A DNA stretch of 64,000 bases from Aliigemmobacter aestuarii (GTDB taxonomy: Bacteria; Pseudomonadota; Alphaproteobacteria; Rhodobacterales; Rhodobacteraceae). Under the pieces are notes generated by a model that had not been told where the DNA came from, searched no databases, and saw only the letters and a list, made by a program, of their open reading frames with translations. Position 1 is the stretch's first letter. Every line of letters begins with the position of its first letter. Positions 1 to 10,370 of the stretch are shown here, piece by piece. The stretch spans positions 62,001 to 126,000 of the forward strand of contig NZ_SSND01000004.1 in the NCBI RefSeq assembly GCF_004799285.1, given 5' to 3'. A program made the translations under genes and the position numbers.

Positions 1-992
1 TCGCGTGCGCGCAGCCGGTCGGGCATCTGTTCGTAAAGCAGGCCTTCGCGGATACCGTAAGAGGACACGTCGATCTCGGACGGTTTCAGAATATCGATCA
101 GTTCGCGCAGCACCTCGCAGGCCAGCGGCACCAGTTCCATCCGTTCGGCCGAGGTGCCGGTGCGCCCGCGCAGGACCGCCAGATCGCTGGACGCGATCCA
201 GTCGAGCGTATCCAGCAGCGATTTCGGCTGCATCCGGTATTCGTGCAGCACCGTCAGCGGGTAGTTCCGCCGTTCCATGTCAAGCCGCGCGATCACGCGC
301 CACGAGCCGCCGACCAGGTAGATGCGTTCGCCCTTGGCGCGGATATCCTCGTTCAGGGCGCGAAGCTGGCGGCGGATGTGGTCTTGCCGCTTCTTCGGAT
401 CGGCAGAGACCTGCATCAGGCGGAACGGCCCCAGAGGCGATGTGACCCGCCGCCCGACCTTGCCGCCGCCGATCCGCGCCAGTTCCATCGAGTTGCCGCC
501 GATGTCGCAGACCACGCCCTTGGCATCGGGCCATCCCAGAAGCACGCCCTGCGCCGAAAGTCGCGCTTCTTCCGGGCCGTCGATCACCCACAGCCGCAGG
601 CCCGTTTCGCGCTGGACCTGTTCCTGGAATTCCGGCCCGTCCACGGCCTCGCGGACGGCGGCGGTGGCGACGACGGTCAGGGGCGCTATTCCCATCCCCT
701 CGGCCAGAAGCGCAAAGCGTTTCAGCGCGGCAAGCGCACGGGCGCGGCCTTCTGGGTTCAGGCGGCCCGTTTCGGCCAGTCCCTTGCCGAGCCCCGCCAT
801 GACCTTTTCGTTGTAGAAATAGGCCGGGCTGCGGGCGGCGCCGTCGAACACCACCATCCGCACCGAGTTCGACCCCACATCGACCACGCCGACACGCGAC
901 AGGGCGCGCGCGGAGGGGTCTTCGAACAGCGGGCGCCCGAAGGGTCCGCCGTCATCCGCGGGGTGGTCGGCGGTGTTCGGTCGGTGGTCCAT
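1..992 (-). CDS. ppx: Exopolyphosphatase, Ppx/GppA family (3' end beyond window)
   Basis: Translating the reverse strand from the ATG at 992 gives one open frame to the window edge. It carries the sugar-kinase/actin-fold signatures of the Ppx/GppA family: VDVGSNSVRMVVFDG near residue 35 and a second phosphate loop, CDIGGNSMELARI, near residue 165, followed by LVGGSWRVIAR. Family members hydrolyse polyphosphate or pppGpp in the cytosol. It lies 78 bp downstream of ppk1 on the same strand, the classic synthesis/degradation pair, which favours exopolyphosphatase over GppA. The C-terminus is cut off by the window. Confidence 0.9.
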   Translation of the reverse strand, partial: MDHRPNTADHPADDGGPFGRPLFEDPSARALSRVGVVDVGSNSVRMVVFDGAARSPAYFYNEKVMAGLGKGLAETGRLNPEGRARALAALKRFALLAEGMGIAPLTVVATAAVREAVDGPEFQEQVQRETGLRLWVIDGPEEARLSAQGVLLGWPDAKGVVCDIGGNSMELARIGGGKVGRRVTSPLGPFRLMQVSADPKKRQDHIRRQLRALNEDIRAKGERIYLVGGSWRVIARLDMERRNYPLTVLHEYRMQPKSLLDTLDWIASSDLAVLRGRTGTSAERMELVPLACEVLRELIDILKPSEIDVSSYGIREGLLYEQMPDRLRAR

Positions 993-1070
993 GGGTCTTC
1001 TCCGGCAGTCCAAGCGGACCATGCCGATAACGGGGCCTCCGGTCAACGATTCCGCGACCGGTTCGGCAGG

Positions 1071-3257
1071 TCAGGCGCCGGTCCCGCCCTTCAGCCGCGC
1101 CAGTTTCGGCACGTCCTTGGCGCGGGCCGTTCCCCGGCCGGAAAGGGATGGATTTTCAAGGAAGTAGCGGTGGCAGCTGAACAGTTCACCATCCTCGGCG
1201 GTCAGGCTGCGGCGATACTGCCCGTGGGCATCCAGAACCCAGCTTTGCGCCTCGTCCGCAAGGTTGGCGACCATGATCTGATCCAGGATCTGCGCCTTGA
1301 CGGTGGGGTTCAGCGCCTCCACCAGGGTTTCGACCCGGCGCGTCAGGTTGCGGCCCATCCAGTCGGCCGACGACATGAAGACCCGCGCCCCGGATGACGG
1401 CAGGCCGTGGCCGTTGCCGAAACAGACGATGCGCGAATGTTCCAGGAACCGCCCGACGATCGATTTCACCCGGATGGTTTCCGAAAGGCCCTTCACGCCG
1501 GGGCGCAGCCCGCAGATCCCGCGCACGACGCAGTTGATCTTCACCCCCGCCTGGCTTGCGGCGTAAAGCGCGTCGATCACCTCGGCCTCGATCAGGCTGT
1601 TCAGCTTCAGCCAGATTTCAGCAGGACGACCCGCGCGGGCATGGTCGGCCTCGGCCGCGATCAGTTCCAGAAGCCGGGGCTTGAGCGAAATGGGCGAGAT
1701 GGCAAGGTTTTCCAGCCCCTCGGGCTGCACATAGCCCGACAGGTAGTTGAACACCTTGGTGGCATCCCGGCCAAGCGCCGGATCGCAGGTGAAGAACGAC
1801 AGGTCGGTGTAGATGCGCGCGGTGATCGGGTGATAATTGCCGGTGCCGTAATGGGTATAGGTCACCAGCGCATCCCCCTCGCGGCGGACCACGGTCGAGA
1901 TCTTGGCATGTGTCTTGTAGTTGATGAAGCCATAGACGACATGCGCGCCCGACCGTTCCAGCCGCCGCGACTGCCGGATGTTCGCGGCCTCGTCGAAGCG
2001 GGCCTTGAGTTCGACCAGGGCTGTCACGGATTTGCCGGCCTCTGCCGCCTCGCACAGCGCCGAGACGACGGGGCTGTCGTGGCTCGTGCGGTACAGCGTC
2101 TGCTTGATCGCAAGCACGTTCGGATCGCGCGCCGCCTGTTCCAGGAAACGGATCACCAGATCGAAGGTTTCGTAGGGATGATGCAGAAGGATGTCCTTCT
2201 GGCGGATCGCCGCGAACATGTCGCCGTCATGGTCCTGCACCCGTTCGGGCACGCGCGGGCTGAAGGGCGGCCAGAGCAGATCGGCGCGCGAGGACAGCAC
2301 CAGTTCCTTGAGGTCGGCCACGCCAAGCATGCCCTTGACCTCGACCATCTCGTCCTCGGTCACGCCCAGTTCTTCCATGATCAGCGCGCGCAGGTCTTCG
2401 GGCGCGCCTGCGCTGATCTTCAGGCGGATCACCTCGCCGCGACGGCGGCGCTTCAGCGCGGTCTCGAACTCGCGCACCAGATCCTCGGCCTCGTCCTCGA
2501 CTTCAAGGTCGCTGTCGCGCAGCACGCGAAAGGCGCAATGGCCCCGGTCGGTGTAGCCGGGAAACAGCATGTCGAGATGCAGAAGCAGCAGTTCTTCCAG
2601 CGGAACGAAGCGGTGTTCGCCCTCTTTTGCGGGCAGGGCCACGAAGCGGGCGATCTGCTGCGGGATCGGCAGAAGCGCCTGAAGGCTGCGCCGGTCCGAC
2701 CGGCGTTCCAGTTCCAGACCCAGACAAAAGCCGGTGTTCGGGATGAAGGGGAAGGGGTGCGCCGGGTCGATCGCCAGCGGCGACAGCACCGGGAACACCT
2801 TGTCGAGGAAGTGCTGTTCCAGGAACTTCAGGTCCCGCGTCGTCAGCTTGGACCGCGTCAGGATCGTGATGCCCTGCGTCTCCATTTCCTTCTTCAAGCG
2901 GTTGTAGGTGGTCTGCTGCGTCTGCATCAGGCGCCGGGCGTCCTCATGGATCAGCCGCAGCTGTTCCGACGGGTTCCGGCCGTCCTCGGACAGTGAACTG
3001 TTTCCGTTGCGCACCAGCGCCCGCAGGCCCGCCACGCGGACGGTATAGAATTCGTCCAGGTTGGTGGCCGAGATCGATAGGAACCGCAGGCGTTCCAGAA
3101 GCGGCACCGAAGGGTTTGCCGCCTCTTCCAGAACGCGCCAGTTGAAGGCCAGCCAGCTCAGTTCGCGATTGAAAAAGCGGTGGGGGCCATGGGTATCGGC
3201 TTCGGACAGATCGACCGGCTTCGGCATCGGCGCATTCAGAAAGTCGGCCTGTGTCAT
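1071..3257 (-). CDS. ppk1: Polyphosphate kinase 1
   Basis: A 728-residue protein of normal PPK1 length (about 690-730). It makes long-chain polyphosphate from ATP gamma-phosphates and can run in reverse. The N-terminal PPK_N domain begins near residue 28 with FNRELSWLAFNWRV. The autophosphorylated histidine lies in NYKTHAKI (H450), followed by GTGNYHP; the second essential histidine is H607 in FLEHSRI. The gene follows hda by 38 bp and precedes ppx, so the permease gene, hda, ppk1 and ppx look like one leftward operon. Confidence 0.97.
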   Translation of the reverse strand: MTQADFLNAPMPKPVDLSEADTHGPHRFFNRELSWLAFNWRVLEEAANPSVPLLERLRFLSISATNLDEFYTVRVAGLRALVRNGNSSLSEDGRNPSEQLRLIHEDARRLMQTQQTTYNRLKKEMETQGITILTRSKLTTRDLKFLEQHFLDKVFPVLSPLAIDPAHPFPFIPNTGFCLGLELERRSDRRSLQALLPIPQQIARFVALPAKEGEHRFVPLEELLLLHLDMLFPGYTDRGHCAFRVLRDSDLEVEDEAEDLVREFETALKRRRRGEVIRLKISAGAPEDLRALIMEELGVTEDEMVEVKGMLGVADLKELVLSSRADLLWPPFSPRVPERVQDHDGDMFAAIRQKDILLHHPYETFDLVIRFLEQAARDPNVLAIKQTLYRTSHDSPVVSALCEAAEAGKSVTALVELKARFDEAANIRQSRRLERSGAHVVYGFINYKTHAKISTVVRREGDALVTYTHYGTGNYHPITARIYTDLSFFTCDPALGRDATKVFNYLSGYVQPEGLENLAISPISLKPRLLELIAAEADHARAGRPAEIWLKLNSLIEAEVIDALYAASQAGVKINCVVRGICGLRPGVKGLSETIRVKSIVGRFLEHSRIVCFGNGHGLPSSGARVFMSSADWMGRNLTRRVETLVEALNPTVKAQILDQIMVANLADEAQSWVLDAHGQYRRSLTAEDGELFSCHRYFLENPSLSGRGTARAKDVPKLARLKGGTGA

Positions 3258-3295
3258 GTTTCTGTCACAAAATCAGAAGGTTGCGGTGAATTTTC

Positions 3296-3997
3296 TTAAT
3301 ATTCCGCCGGATCATCCGCTTTGTCCAGCAGCTTTGCCGCCATGGCCCGCGAGACGGGTTTCCGGCTGGCCAGAGATTGTGCGTCAAGTGCCGCGACCAG
3401 ATCGCGCGCTGCTTCGACCGACCGTTCCATCCGGGCCAGAAGATAGGGGATTAGCGTTTCGGGCACGACCAGTTGCCGGTCGGCGAAAAGCTTGACAAGA
3501 ACAGCCGACAGTAGCGCGTCATCGGGCGCGTCAAGCCGCGCCGCCTGCATGGCCTGCACCCGGCTCAGCAGGTCGGGCAGGCCAAGCCCCCAGTCGCGCG
3601 GGCTAATGGCCGAAGTCAGCAGCACCCGGCGGCCCTGTGCCGCGGTCAGGTTCAGCAGGTGAAACAGCGCGGTCTGGTCGGCCGGATCGCGCGCGACCGC
3701 CTCGGCATCCTCCACCGCGACGTCGCCGGCCGCGACCAGCGCGTCGAGCCTTGCCGCAGCCAGACCTGCGCCGGGCACGATCGTGGCGCCGGTTTCCGCG
3801 GCCCAGATATGGGCCAGATGCGTCTTGCCGGAACCCGCCGGACCGGTCAGCAGAAGCCGCCCGTCGGGCCAGTTCGCCCAGTTTTCCACGGTGGCCAGCG
3901 CCAGCCGGTTCGCGGGCGAGGCAAAGAAATCGTCCCGCCCGTAGGCATCAAGCGCGGGCAGGTCGAAGGCCATCTGACGGGGCTCGGGCCCGCTCAC
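3296..3997 (-). CDS. hda: DnaA-related regulatory ATPase Hda
   Basis: A 233-residue DnaA-like AAA+ protein without the DnaA C-terminal DNA-binding domain. Walker A is GPAGSGKTHLAH near residue 53, and the degenerate Walker B region is VAVEDAEA near residue 94. Hda/HdaA with the beta clamp stimulates ATP hydrolysis by DnaA after initiation (RIDA) and so prevents over-initiation. The start codon overlaps the stop of the upstream permease gene by 4 nt, implying translational coupling. The N-terminal QMAFDL resembles the clamp-binding hexapeptide of Hda proteins. Confidence 0.9.
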   Translation of the reverse strand: MSGPEPRQMAFDLPALDAYGRDDFFASPANRLALATVENWANWPDGRLLLTGPAGSGKTHLAHIWAAETGATIVPGAGLAAARLDALVAAGDVAVEDAEAVARDPADQTALFHLLNLTAAQGRRVLLTSAISPRDWGLGLPDLLSRVQAMQAARLDAPDDALLSAVLVKLFADRQLVVPETLIPYLLARMERSVEAARDLVAALDAQSLASRKPVSRAMAAKLLDKADDPAEY

Positions 3998-5121
3998 GCG
4001 GCGTCCTCGTCACTGTCGCCCGGTTCGGTCCCGGAAAGGCCGCGGTAAAGCAGGCTCTGGCGGTATTGTTCGACCCCGAACCGGGCCAGAACGCCGATCG
4101 CCGCCGCCACCGGCACGGCCACCAGCATGCCCACGAAGCCAAAGACCGACCCGAAGGCCGACAGCGCGAACAAAAGCCAGACCGGATGCAGGCCCACCGA
4201 ATTGCCCACCAGCCGCGGGGTGATGACATTGCCCTCAAGGAACTGGCCCGCGGCGAAGATCGCCGCCACCACGCCGATGCGGACCCAGTCGGTGCCCTGG
4301 CGGATCACCTCGCCGTCCACCTCGACCGGGCCCCAGAATTGGAACAGCGCAAGCCCCATCGCAAGCGCCCCGCCGACCAGCGCGCCGACATAGGGGATGA
4401 AGGTGATCGCCCCCGCGATCGCGCCCACGACGATGCCGAACTGCAAGCCCGCGACCATCAGCGCGATGGCATAGAACGTGCCCAGAACGACGCAGACCGA
4501 AAGCTGCCCGCGCACGAAGGCCGCCAGCACGCGGTCGATCTCTTTCGCGAGGCGGCGGATGGTGGGGGCGTGGTCCCGCGGCAGCCAGCCGTCGACATGG
4601 GCCACCATCCTGTCCCAGTCGAGCAGCATGTAGAAGGCCACGACCGGCACGACGACGATGAACAGCACCGCGTTCAGAACCCCCATGGCCGAGCCGATCA
4701 GGGTCTGCGCGAGTTCAGCCCCCTTGGACTGGATCACCCGGCCGATGTCCTGCAGGCTTTGCCGGATGGTCGAGGTTTCGTCGCTGAGTTCGGGAAGCTG
4801 TTCGGTCAGGAAGGCCTGAAGCCGCTGGAAGATCTCGGGCGCCGCGTTCACCAACGCGGTCAGCTGGTTCAGAAGCGTGGGGATGACGGCGAGGATCAGC
4901 AGGACGACGATCAGCAGCGCGGTCAGCGAGATGACGGTGGTCGCCGCCGCTCGGCCAAGGCCCGCGCGTTCCAGCCGGTCGGCCACCGGATCAAGGAAAT
5001 AGGCCACCGCGCCGCCGACGATGAAGGGAAGGATCACATCCCCCAGAAACCACAGCGCGGCCAGAAAAACCGCCGCCGCGATCCCCCAGTATTTCGCCTG
5101 ATCCCGAACCGGAAGGCCCAT
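3994..5121 (-). CDS. AI-2E family transporter (TqsA/PerM-like permease)
   Basis: A 375-residue polytopic membrane protein with multiple hydrophobic segments, including one near residues 15-35 and a cluster in the C-terminal half (VVGAIAGAITFIPYVGAL, FVGMLVAVPVAAAIGVL). This is the layout of the AI-2E_transport family. Substrates of most members are unknown, so autoinducer-2 export should not be assumed. The open frame extends upstream, but the ATG at 5121 is preferred because an AAAGGGGG ribosome site precedes it and a membrane segment follows. It is the first gene of the run leading into hda-ppk1-ppx and is divergent from proS. Confidence 0.88.
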   Translation of the reverse strand: MGLPVRDQAKYWGIAAAVFLAALWFLGDVILPFIVGGAVAYFLDPVADRLERAGLGRAAATTVISLTALLIVVLLILAVIPTLLNQLTALVNAAPEIFQRLQAFLTEQLPELSDETSTIRQSLQDIGRVIQSKGAELAQTLIGSAMGVLNAVLFIVVVPVVAFYMLLDWDRMVAHVDGWLPRDHAPTIRRLAKEIDRVLAAFVRGQLSVCVVLGTFYAIALMVAGLQFGIVVGAIAGAITFIPYVGALVGGALAMGLALFQFWGPVEVDGEVIRQGTDWVRIGVVAAIFAAGQFLEGNVITPRLVGNSVGLHPVWLLFALSAFGSVFGFVGMLVAVPVAAAIGVLARFGVEQYRQSLLYRGLSGTEPGDSDEDAA

Positions 5122-5300
5122 GCCCGCCCCCTTTGCACACAAAGACCAGACATCGCCCATGGGGGGCGCAGTTTCAAGGGGGGGAGGGGCGGTGATCCTC
5201 GCCGCCGGCCGCGCCTTGTGCCCCGGCCCGACCCGGCCCGCTTGCCAGCCCGGCGCCTTCCGGCTAGGAACGGCCAAACGCCATGCCAGAGGTCCGTTTC

Positions 5301-6638
5301 ATGCGCCTGTCCCGCTATTTCCTGCCCGTCCTGAAGGAAAACCCCGCCGAGGCGCAGATCGTCTCGCACCGCTACATGCTGCGCGCCGGCATGATCAAGC
5401 AGCAGGCGGCGGGGATCTATTCCTGGCTGCCGCTCGGCTTCCGCGTGCTGCGCCGGATCGAGGAGATCGTGCATCAGGAACAGATCCGGGCGGGGCATAT
5501 CCCGCTTCTGATGCCCACGCTGCAACCGGCCGACCTGTGGCGCGAAAGCGGGCGCTATGACGATTACGGGCAGGAGATGCTGCGCATCAAGGACCGGCAC
5601 GACCGCGACATGCTCTACGGGCCGACGAACGAGGAGATGATCACCGACATCTTCCGCGCCCATGTGAACAGCTACAAGGACCTGCCGCTGACGCTGTACC
5701 ACATCCAGTGGAAGTTCCGCGACGAGGTGCGCCCCCGGTTCGGCGTGATGCGCGGGCGCGAGTTCCTGATGAAGGACGGCTACAACTTCGACGTGGACCG
5801 CGACGCGGCGCTGCATGCCTACAACCGCCACATGGTCAGCTACCTGCGGACCTATGAACGGATGGGGCTGACCGCCATCCCGATGCGCGCGGCTTCTGGC
5901 CCGATCGGGGGCGACAACACGCATGAATTCCTCGTGCTGGCGCAGACCGGCGAATCCGAGGTATTCTATGACGACCGCGTGACCGGGCTGAAGCTGGGCC
6001 AACGCGATATCGACTATGACGACCGCGCGCAGGTGGCCGCGGTCTGCGAGGAATTCACCACCCTTTACGCTCGCACCGACGAAACCCACGATCCGGCGGT
6101 TTTCGACCAGATCCCCGAGGCGCATCGCAAGGTCGGCCGGGGGATCGAGGTGGGCCAGATCTTCTATTTCGGCACCAAGTATTCCGAGGCGATGGGGGCC
6201 ACGGTCGTCACCGCTGACGGGTCCCGCGTGCCGGTCGAGATGGGCAGCCACGGGATCGGCGTCTCGCGCCTTCTGGGGGCGATCATCGAGGCCAGCCATG
6301 ATGACAAGGGCATCATCTGGCCCGAGGGCGTGACCCCCTTCCCGGTGGGGATCGTGAACCTGAAGCAGGGCGACGGGGCGACCGATGCGGCTTGCGAGAG
6401 CATCTACAAGGCGCTGGCGGCAAAGGGGCTCGAGGCGCTTTACGACGACCGCGACGAACGCGCGGGGGCCAAGTTCGCCACGATGGACCTGATCGGCCTG
6501 CCCTGGCGGATCACCGTGGGCCCGCGCGGGCTGGCGGCGGGCAAGGTGGAACTGACCTGCCGCCGCACCGGCGCCTCGGAAGAAATGAGCGCCGAGGCCG
6601 CGGTCGACCGCGTGGCCGCGATCTACGCGGGCCGCTGA
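5301..6638 (+). CDS. proS: Prolyl-tRNA synthetase
   Basis: A 445-residue class II aminoacyl-tRNA synthetase that charges tRNA-Pro. Motif 2 is visible around [21 protein letters not shown], and motif 3 around [14 protein letters not shown]. The long editing insertion of E. coli-type ProS (about 570 aa) is absent, as in alphaproteobacterial enzymes. The ATG at 5301 is chosen over that at 5283 because an AGAGG site lies 8 nt upstream and homologues begin MRLSRYFLP. It is monocistronic-looking, divergent from the AI-2E permease gene. Confidence 0.96.
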   Translation: MRLSRYFLPVLKENPAEAQIVSHRYMLRAGMIKQQAAGIYSWLPLGFRVLRRIEEIVHQEQIRAGHIPLLMPTLQPADLWRESGRYDDYGQEMLRIKDRHDRDMLYGPTNEEMITDIFRAHVNSYKDLPLTLYHIQWKFRDEVRPRFGVMRGREFLMKDGYNFDVDRDAALHAYNRHMVSYLRTYERMGLTAIPMRAASGPIGGDNTHEFLVLAQTGESEVFYDDRVTGLKLGQRDIDYDDRAQVAAVCEEFTTLYARTDETHDPAVFDQIPEAHRKVGRGIEVGQIFYFGTKYSEAMGATVVTADGSRVPVEMGSHGIGVSRLLGAIIEASHDDKGIIWPEGVTPFPVGIVNLKQGDGATDAACESIYKALAAKGLEALYDDRDERAGAKFATMDLIGLPWRITVGPRGLAAGKVELTCRRTGASEEMSAEAAVDRVAAIYAGR

Positions 6639-6725
6639 ACATCGCGCCTTGGCGAGGGGCAGGCGCGGCGCCAAGGGCAGGGGGCGGCCAACCTGGTTCA
6701 CGGTGGGCGTGGCCCTGTCCCTGCT

Positions 6726-7127
6726 GTGCCTCGTCGTTTTCGGACATCCTGCCTAGTCTGGTTGACCGTCAGGGCGCCGGACGATGACAGGCGCGCCGCA
6801 ACGATCGCCGCCCTTTCGGGGCGTTTCCCGATCAGCGCGATCGACGACCGTGGCACGGAATGGCGGGTTCGGCGTCATGAGGTGACATCGGTCGAACATG
6901 GTCCCTGTCGCCGTGACCTGTCGGTTGACGCGCCGTCTGGCCTGCTACGGCAGGGCCTGATCTTCGGGCGGATGACGATTTTCTGTCTGGATGTCCTGCA
7001 ACATCCCGCACACGGGCGGTTGCGGGCCGTCATCAGGTATGACCACGGTCGGGGCGACCGGATCCCGCGCTCCGAGGCGCACGGAGGCACGGGCCTTGTC
7101 GCAGAGGCTGCGCGCCTGGAGCGGTGA
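6726..7127 (+). CDS. Possible small hypothetical protein
   Basis: The only sizeable frame in the 684-bp gap between proS and the methyltransferase gene. From about 6780 it shows a moderately coding-like third-position GC bias, and it ends at 7127. No motif, signal peptide or membrane segment is recognised. The start is unclear: GTG at 6726 or TTG at 6762, neither with a good ribosome site. It may be a fast-evolving orphan or just a chance frame. Confidence 0.25.
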   Translation: MPRRFRTSCLVWLTVRAPDDDRRAATIAALSGRFPISAIDDRGTEWRVRRHEVTSVEHGPCRRDLSVDAPSGLLRQGLIFGRMTIFCLDVLQHPAHGRLRAVIRYDHGRGDRIPRSEAHGGTGLVAEAARLER

Positions 7128-7204
7128 GGCGGCCTTTCGGTATCTCGCACCCTGACGCGGTCGGCGGACACCCCGCCCGGCATGGCTCCGCATCCTGTCG
7201 CGCT

Positions 7205-7276
7205 AAGACCCTTGTCAGGTGAATCCCGCAGGACACACCTGAGCGGATTTCGCCCGCCGGGCCGGGCGGTTTTTCT
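7205..7276 (+). ncRNA. Tandem hairpins ending in an intrinsic terminator (leader or small RNA 3' end)
   Basis: A perfect 7-bp inverted repeat, TCAGGTG (7215-7221) and CACCTGA (7236-7242), is followed 8 nt later by the terminator stem CGCCCG/CGGGCG (7251-7268) and a T tract. The pair lies upstream of a methyltransferase gene, with no confident coding gene between proS and it. This fits a small RNA 3' end or a transcription attenuator. No known riboswitch consensus was recognised. Confidence 0.4.
7251..7275 (+). terminator. Rho-independent terminator
   Basis: Stem CGCCCG (7251-7256) with CGGGCG (7263-7268), loop CCGGGC, then G and TTTTTC. It would stop rightward transcription coming from the proS-distal region about 50-90 bp before the methyltransferase start. 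Confidence 0.65.
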
Positions 7277-7322
7277 TTGTCCCGCCGATTCAAGGAATTA
7301 CCCTTGGCCCGAAGGGTGCGGC

Positions 7323-8312
7323 ATGACACCCGGGTGTGAGCAGTTTTTAAACGGGACAGGCACAGTGCGGCTGAACCACGCAGAGCTTATCGAACACGAA
7401 CGCAAATATCCCGCAGGCCAGAAGGACGGATACGCCGGCTATCTGACCTATCTCGACGAGTTGCGGGCCGAATTCTATGCGCAGTTCCTTGAAACGAAGA
7501 CGCCCAAGCAGGCGTCGGTGAACGAGGTGATCGCGGCCTTCGGCGAGGCCCCTCCCGAGGAATTCACCGAACCCTATGACCTGACCCCGGAAGGTCTGGA
7601 ACTGACATCGAAGACCGTGCAGCGCAAATATGTCGTGCGCTTCAAGAACATCCGTCGGTCCTGGGCGATCCTGCTGCAGCATATGCCCGAACTGATCGTC
7701 GAGGGGGCCGCGCCGCGCGATGTGCTGGAGATGTCCACCGCGCATGGCGCGACGCTGGAAATCCTGCGCCATTTCGGGCACCGGGTGGTCGGGAACGATT
7801 TCGCCAATTTCCTCGGTCGGAAGGAAGGGGCCGACAGCCGCTTTCGCGGGGTGAACGAGGTCGACCTGACGCAGATGAAGGACGACCACCATCTGAACCG
7901 CGGGGACGGGACGATCGAACGCTGGCCCTATCAGCCGATCATCGAAAGCCTGGGCCTAGATGTGCGCCTGTTTGACGCGGGTCATGTGCCCTATCCGTTC
8001 GAACGCAAGAGCTTTGACACCGTGCTGTGCTTCGACGCGCTGGAACATTACTGCCACCCGAAGGACTGGATGGCGATCATCGGGGAATTCACCCGGCTGG
8101 CGCGGCAGTCCGTTCTGGTGATCACCAACCCGGTTCAGGGGCATCTGGTGGATGATGCGGACTACATGGGGCATTTCCATGCCTTCCAGACCGCGATGCG
8201 GCGGTATGACAGGGACGGGTTCCAGTGCATCCATGCCGGGATCAACCGCAACCAGCTGACCGTCTACAAGCTGATGCGGCTGGGTTCCGCCAAACTGAAA
8301 CCGGCCAAGTAA
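7323..8312 (+). CDS. Class I SAM-dependent methyltransferase
   Basis: A protein of about 329 residues with a Rossmann-type SAM site: VLEMSTAHGATLEIL is motif I, GNDFANFL the acidic loop region, and TVLCFDALEHYCHP resembles the post-motif region of Methyltransf_11/25 enzymes. The substrate is unknown. ATG 7323 has a GAAGGG ribosome site 6 nt upstream. An alternative GTG at 7365 would avoid a TTA codon, rare in this genome, and a 12-bp palindrome (7326-7337) that could be an operator. It lies behind the tandem-hairpin element and 42 bp before lolC. Confidence 0.75.
   Translation: MTPGCEQFLNGTGTVRLNHAELIEHERKYPAGQKDGYAGYLTYLDELRAEFYAQFLETKTPKQASVNEVIAAFGEAPPEEFTEPYDLTPEGLELTSKTVQRKYVVRFKNIRRSWAILLQHMPELIVEGAAPRDVLEMSTAHGATLEILRHFGHRVVGNDFANFLGRKEGADSRFRGVNEVDLTQMKDDHHLNRGDGTIERWPYQPIIESLGLDVRLFDAGHVPYPFERKSFDTVLCFDALEHYCHPKDWMAIIGEFTRLARQSVLVITNPVQGHLVDDADYMGHFHAFQTAMRRYDRDGFQCIHAGINRNQLTVYKLMRLGSAKLKPAK
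7326..7337. promoter_or_regulatory. 12-bp perfect palindrome near the methyltransferase start
   Basis: ACACCCGGGTGT is a perfect inverted repeat lying between two candidate start codons. It could be a repressor operator if translation begins at GTG 7365, or chance within the coding sequence if it begins at 7323. Confidence 0.25.
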
Positions 8313-8354
8313 GCCCCGCTTGACCGCGACGGCCGCCCAAGCCACAAGGCGCAC

Positions 8355-9633
8355 ATGGCCAACCGCACCGCCCCCTTTGCCCCGTTCGAATGGATGATCG
8401 CCTGGCGCTATCTGCGCGCGAAACGGGCCGAGGGCGGCATTTCGGTGATGACGCTGATCAGCCTTGTCGGGATCACGCTGGCGGTCTTCGCGTTGATCGC
8501 GACGCTGGCGGTGCGGGCGGGCTTTCGGGCCGAATTCGTCGACACGATCCTGGGGGCCAATGCGCATGTGACCGTCTACGCCCAGGAACGGCTGGACGAG
8601 AACGGGATGCGCCTGCGCGGTTTCCCCGATTTCGACGCGGTGGCCGAACGCATCCGCGCGGTCGAGGGCGTGACCCGCGCCGCGCCCCTGGTGCGCGGGC
8701 AGATCATGGCCACGGCAAACGGGCAGAACGCGGGCGGCGATGTCTATGGCATCCGCGCCGAAGACCTGCGCACGATCCCCCGCGTGGGCGATGGGGCCGA
8801 GGCCGAAGGCGATCTGGCCCTGTTCGACGAGGGCGTGGCGATCGGGTCCGTGCTGGCGCGCGACCTGGGCCTGTCCGTGGGCGACCGCATCCGGCTGATT
8901 TCGCCTGACGGGGTCAAGACCGCCTTCGGCACCAGCCCGCGGGTGAATGCCTACGAGGTCGTCTACATCTTCACCGCCGGGCGCTACGACATCGACAAGA
9001 CGCGCATCTACATGCCCTTTGCCGAGGCGCAGAGCTATTTCAACCGCGAGGGCTTCGCCGACGAGATCGAGGTGATGGTCGAAGACCCCGAAACCGTCGA
9101 CCGCCACGCGGTGGACCTGTCGATGGCGGCGGGCGAACATGCGCTTTTGTGGACCTGGCGGGACAGTGCCGGATCGTTCCTGCGCGCGCTCGACATCGAG
9201 GACAACGTGATGTTCATCATCCTGTCGATCCTTGTCCTGATCGCGTCGATGAACATCATTTCCGGGCTGATCATGCTGGTGAAGAACAAGGGGCGCGATA
9301 TCGGCATCCTGCGAACGATGGGCCTGACCGAAGGATCGGTCCTGCGCGTCTTCTTCATCTGCGGGGCGTCCACGGGGCTGGTGGGAACGGCGCTTGGCGT
9401 GGTGCTGGGGTGCCTTTTCGCGATCTATATCGATCCGATCTTTTCCTTCGTGAACTACGTCTCGGGCGGCGGGGTGTGGGATCCGTCGATCCGGGGCATC
9501 TACAACCTGCCCGCAAAGCTGCAACTGTCCGACGTGGTCTCGGCCGTGGCGCTGTCACTGGGCCTGTCCTTTATCGTCACGATCTTTCCCGCCCGCCGCG
9601 CGGCCCGGATGAACCCGGTGGAGGCATTGCGCT

Positions 9634-9641
<8 letters not shown>
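8355..9641 (+). CDS. lolC: Lipoprotein-releasing ABC transporter permease LolC/E
   Basis: A 428-residue inner-membrane permease of the LolCDE complex, which extracts outer-membrane lipoproteins and hands them to LolA. An N-terminal membrane helix (residues about 29-50) is followed by a large periplasmic MacB-type domain. Three C-terminal FtsX-type helices come next, and the protein ends in the family signature [15 protein letters not shown]. Its 3' end overlaps lolD by 8 nt. Alphaproteobacteria often have one combined permease instead of separate LolC and LolE, consistent with a single gene here. Confidence 0.95.
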
Positions 9642-10311
<670 letters not shown>

Positions 10312-10370
10312 CCGGTTGTTTCGGTGCCGGTGACGTGGTTTTCTGGACATCTCATCAGGAAAGGGCCGAC

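Noticed and set aside
3258-3295. Possible Pho box upstream of ppk1 (CTGTCAC half-site)
   Set aside because: Only one half matches CTGTCAY; the second half at the expected 11-nt spacing is poor.
7182-7322. N-terminal extension of the methyltransferase from the upstream Met at 7182
   Set aside because: The extension would cover the tandem hairpins and terminator and has no protein-like composition.
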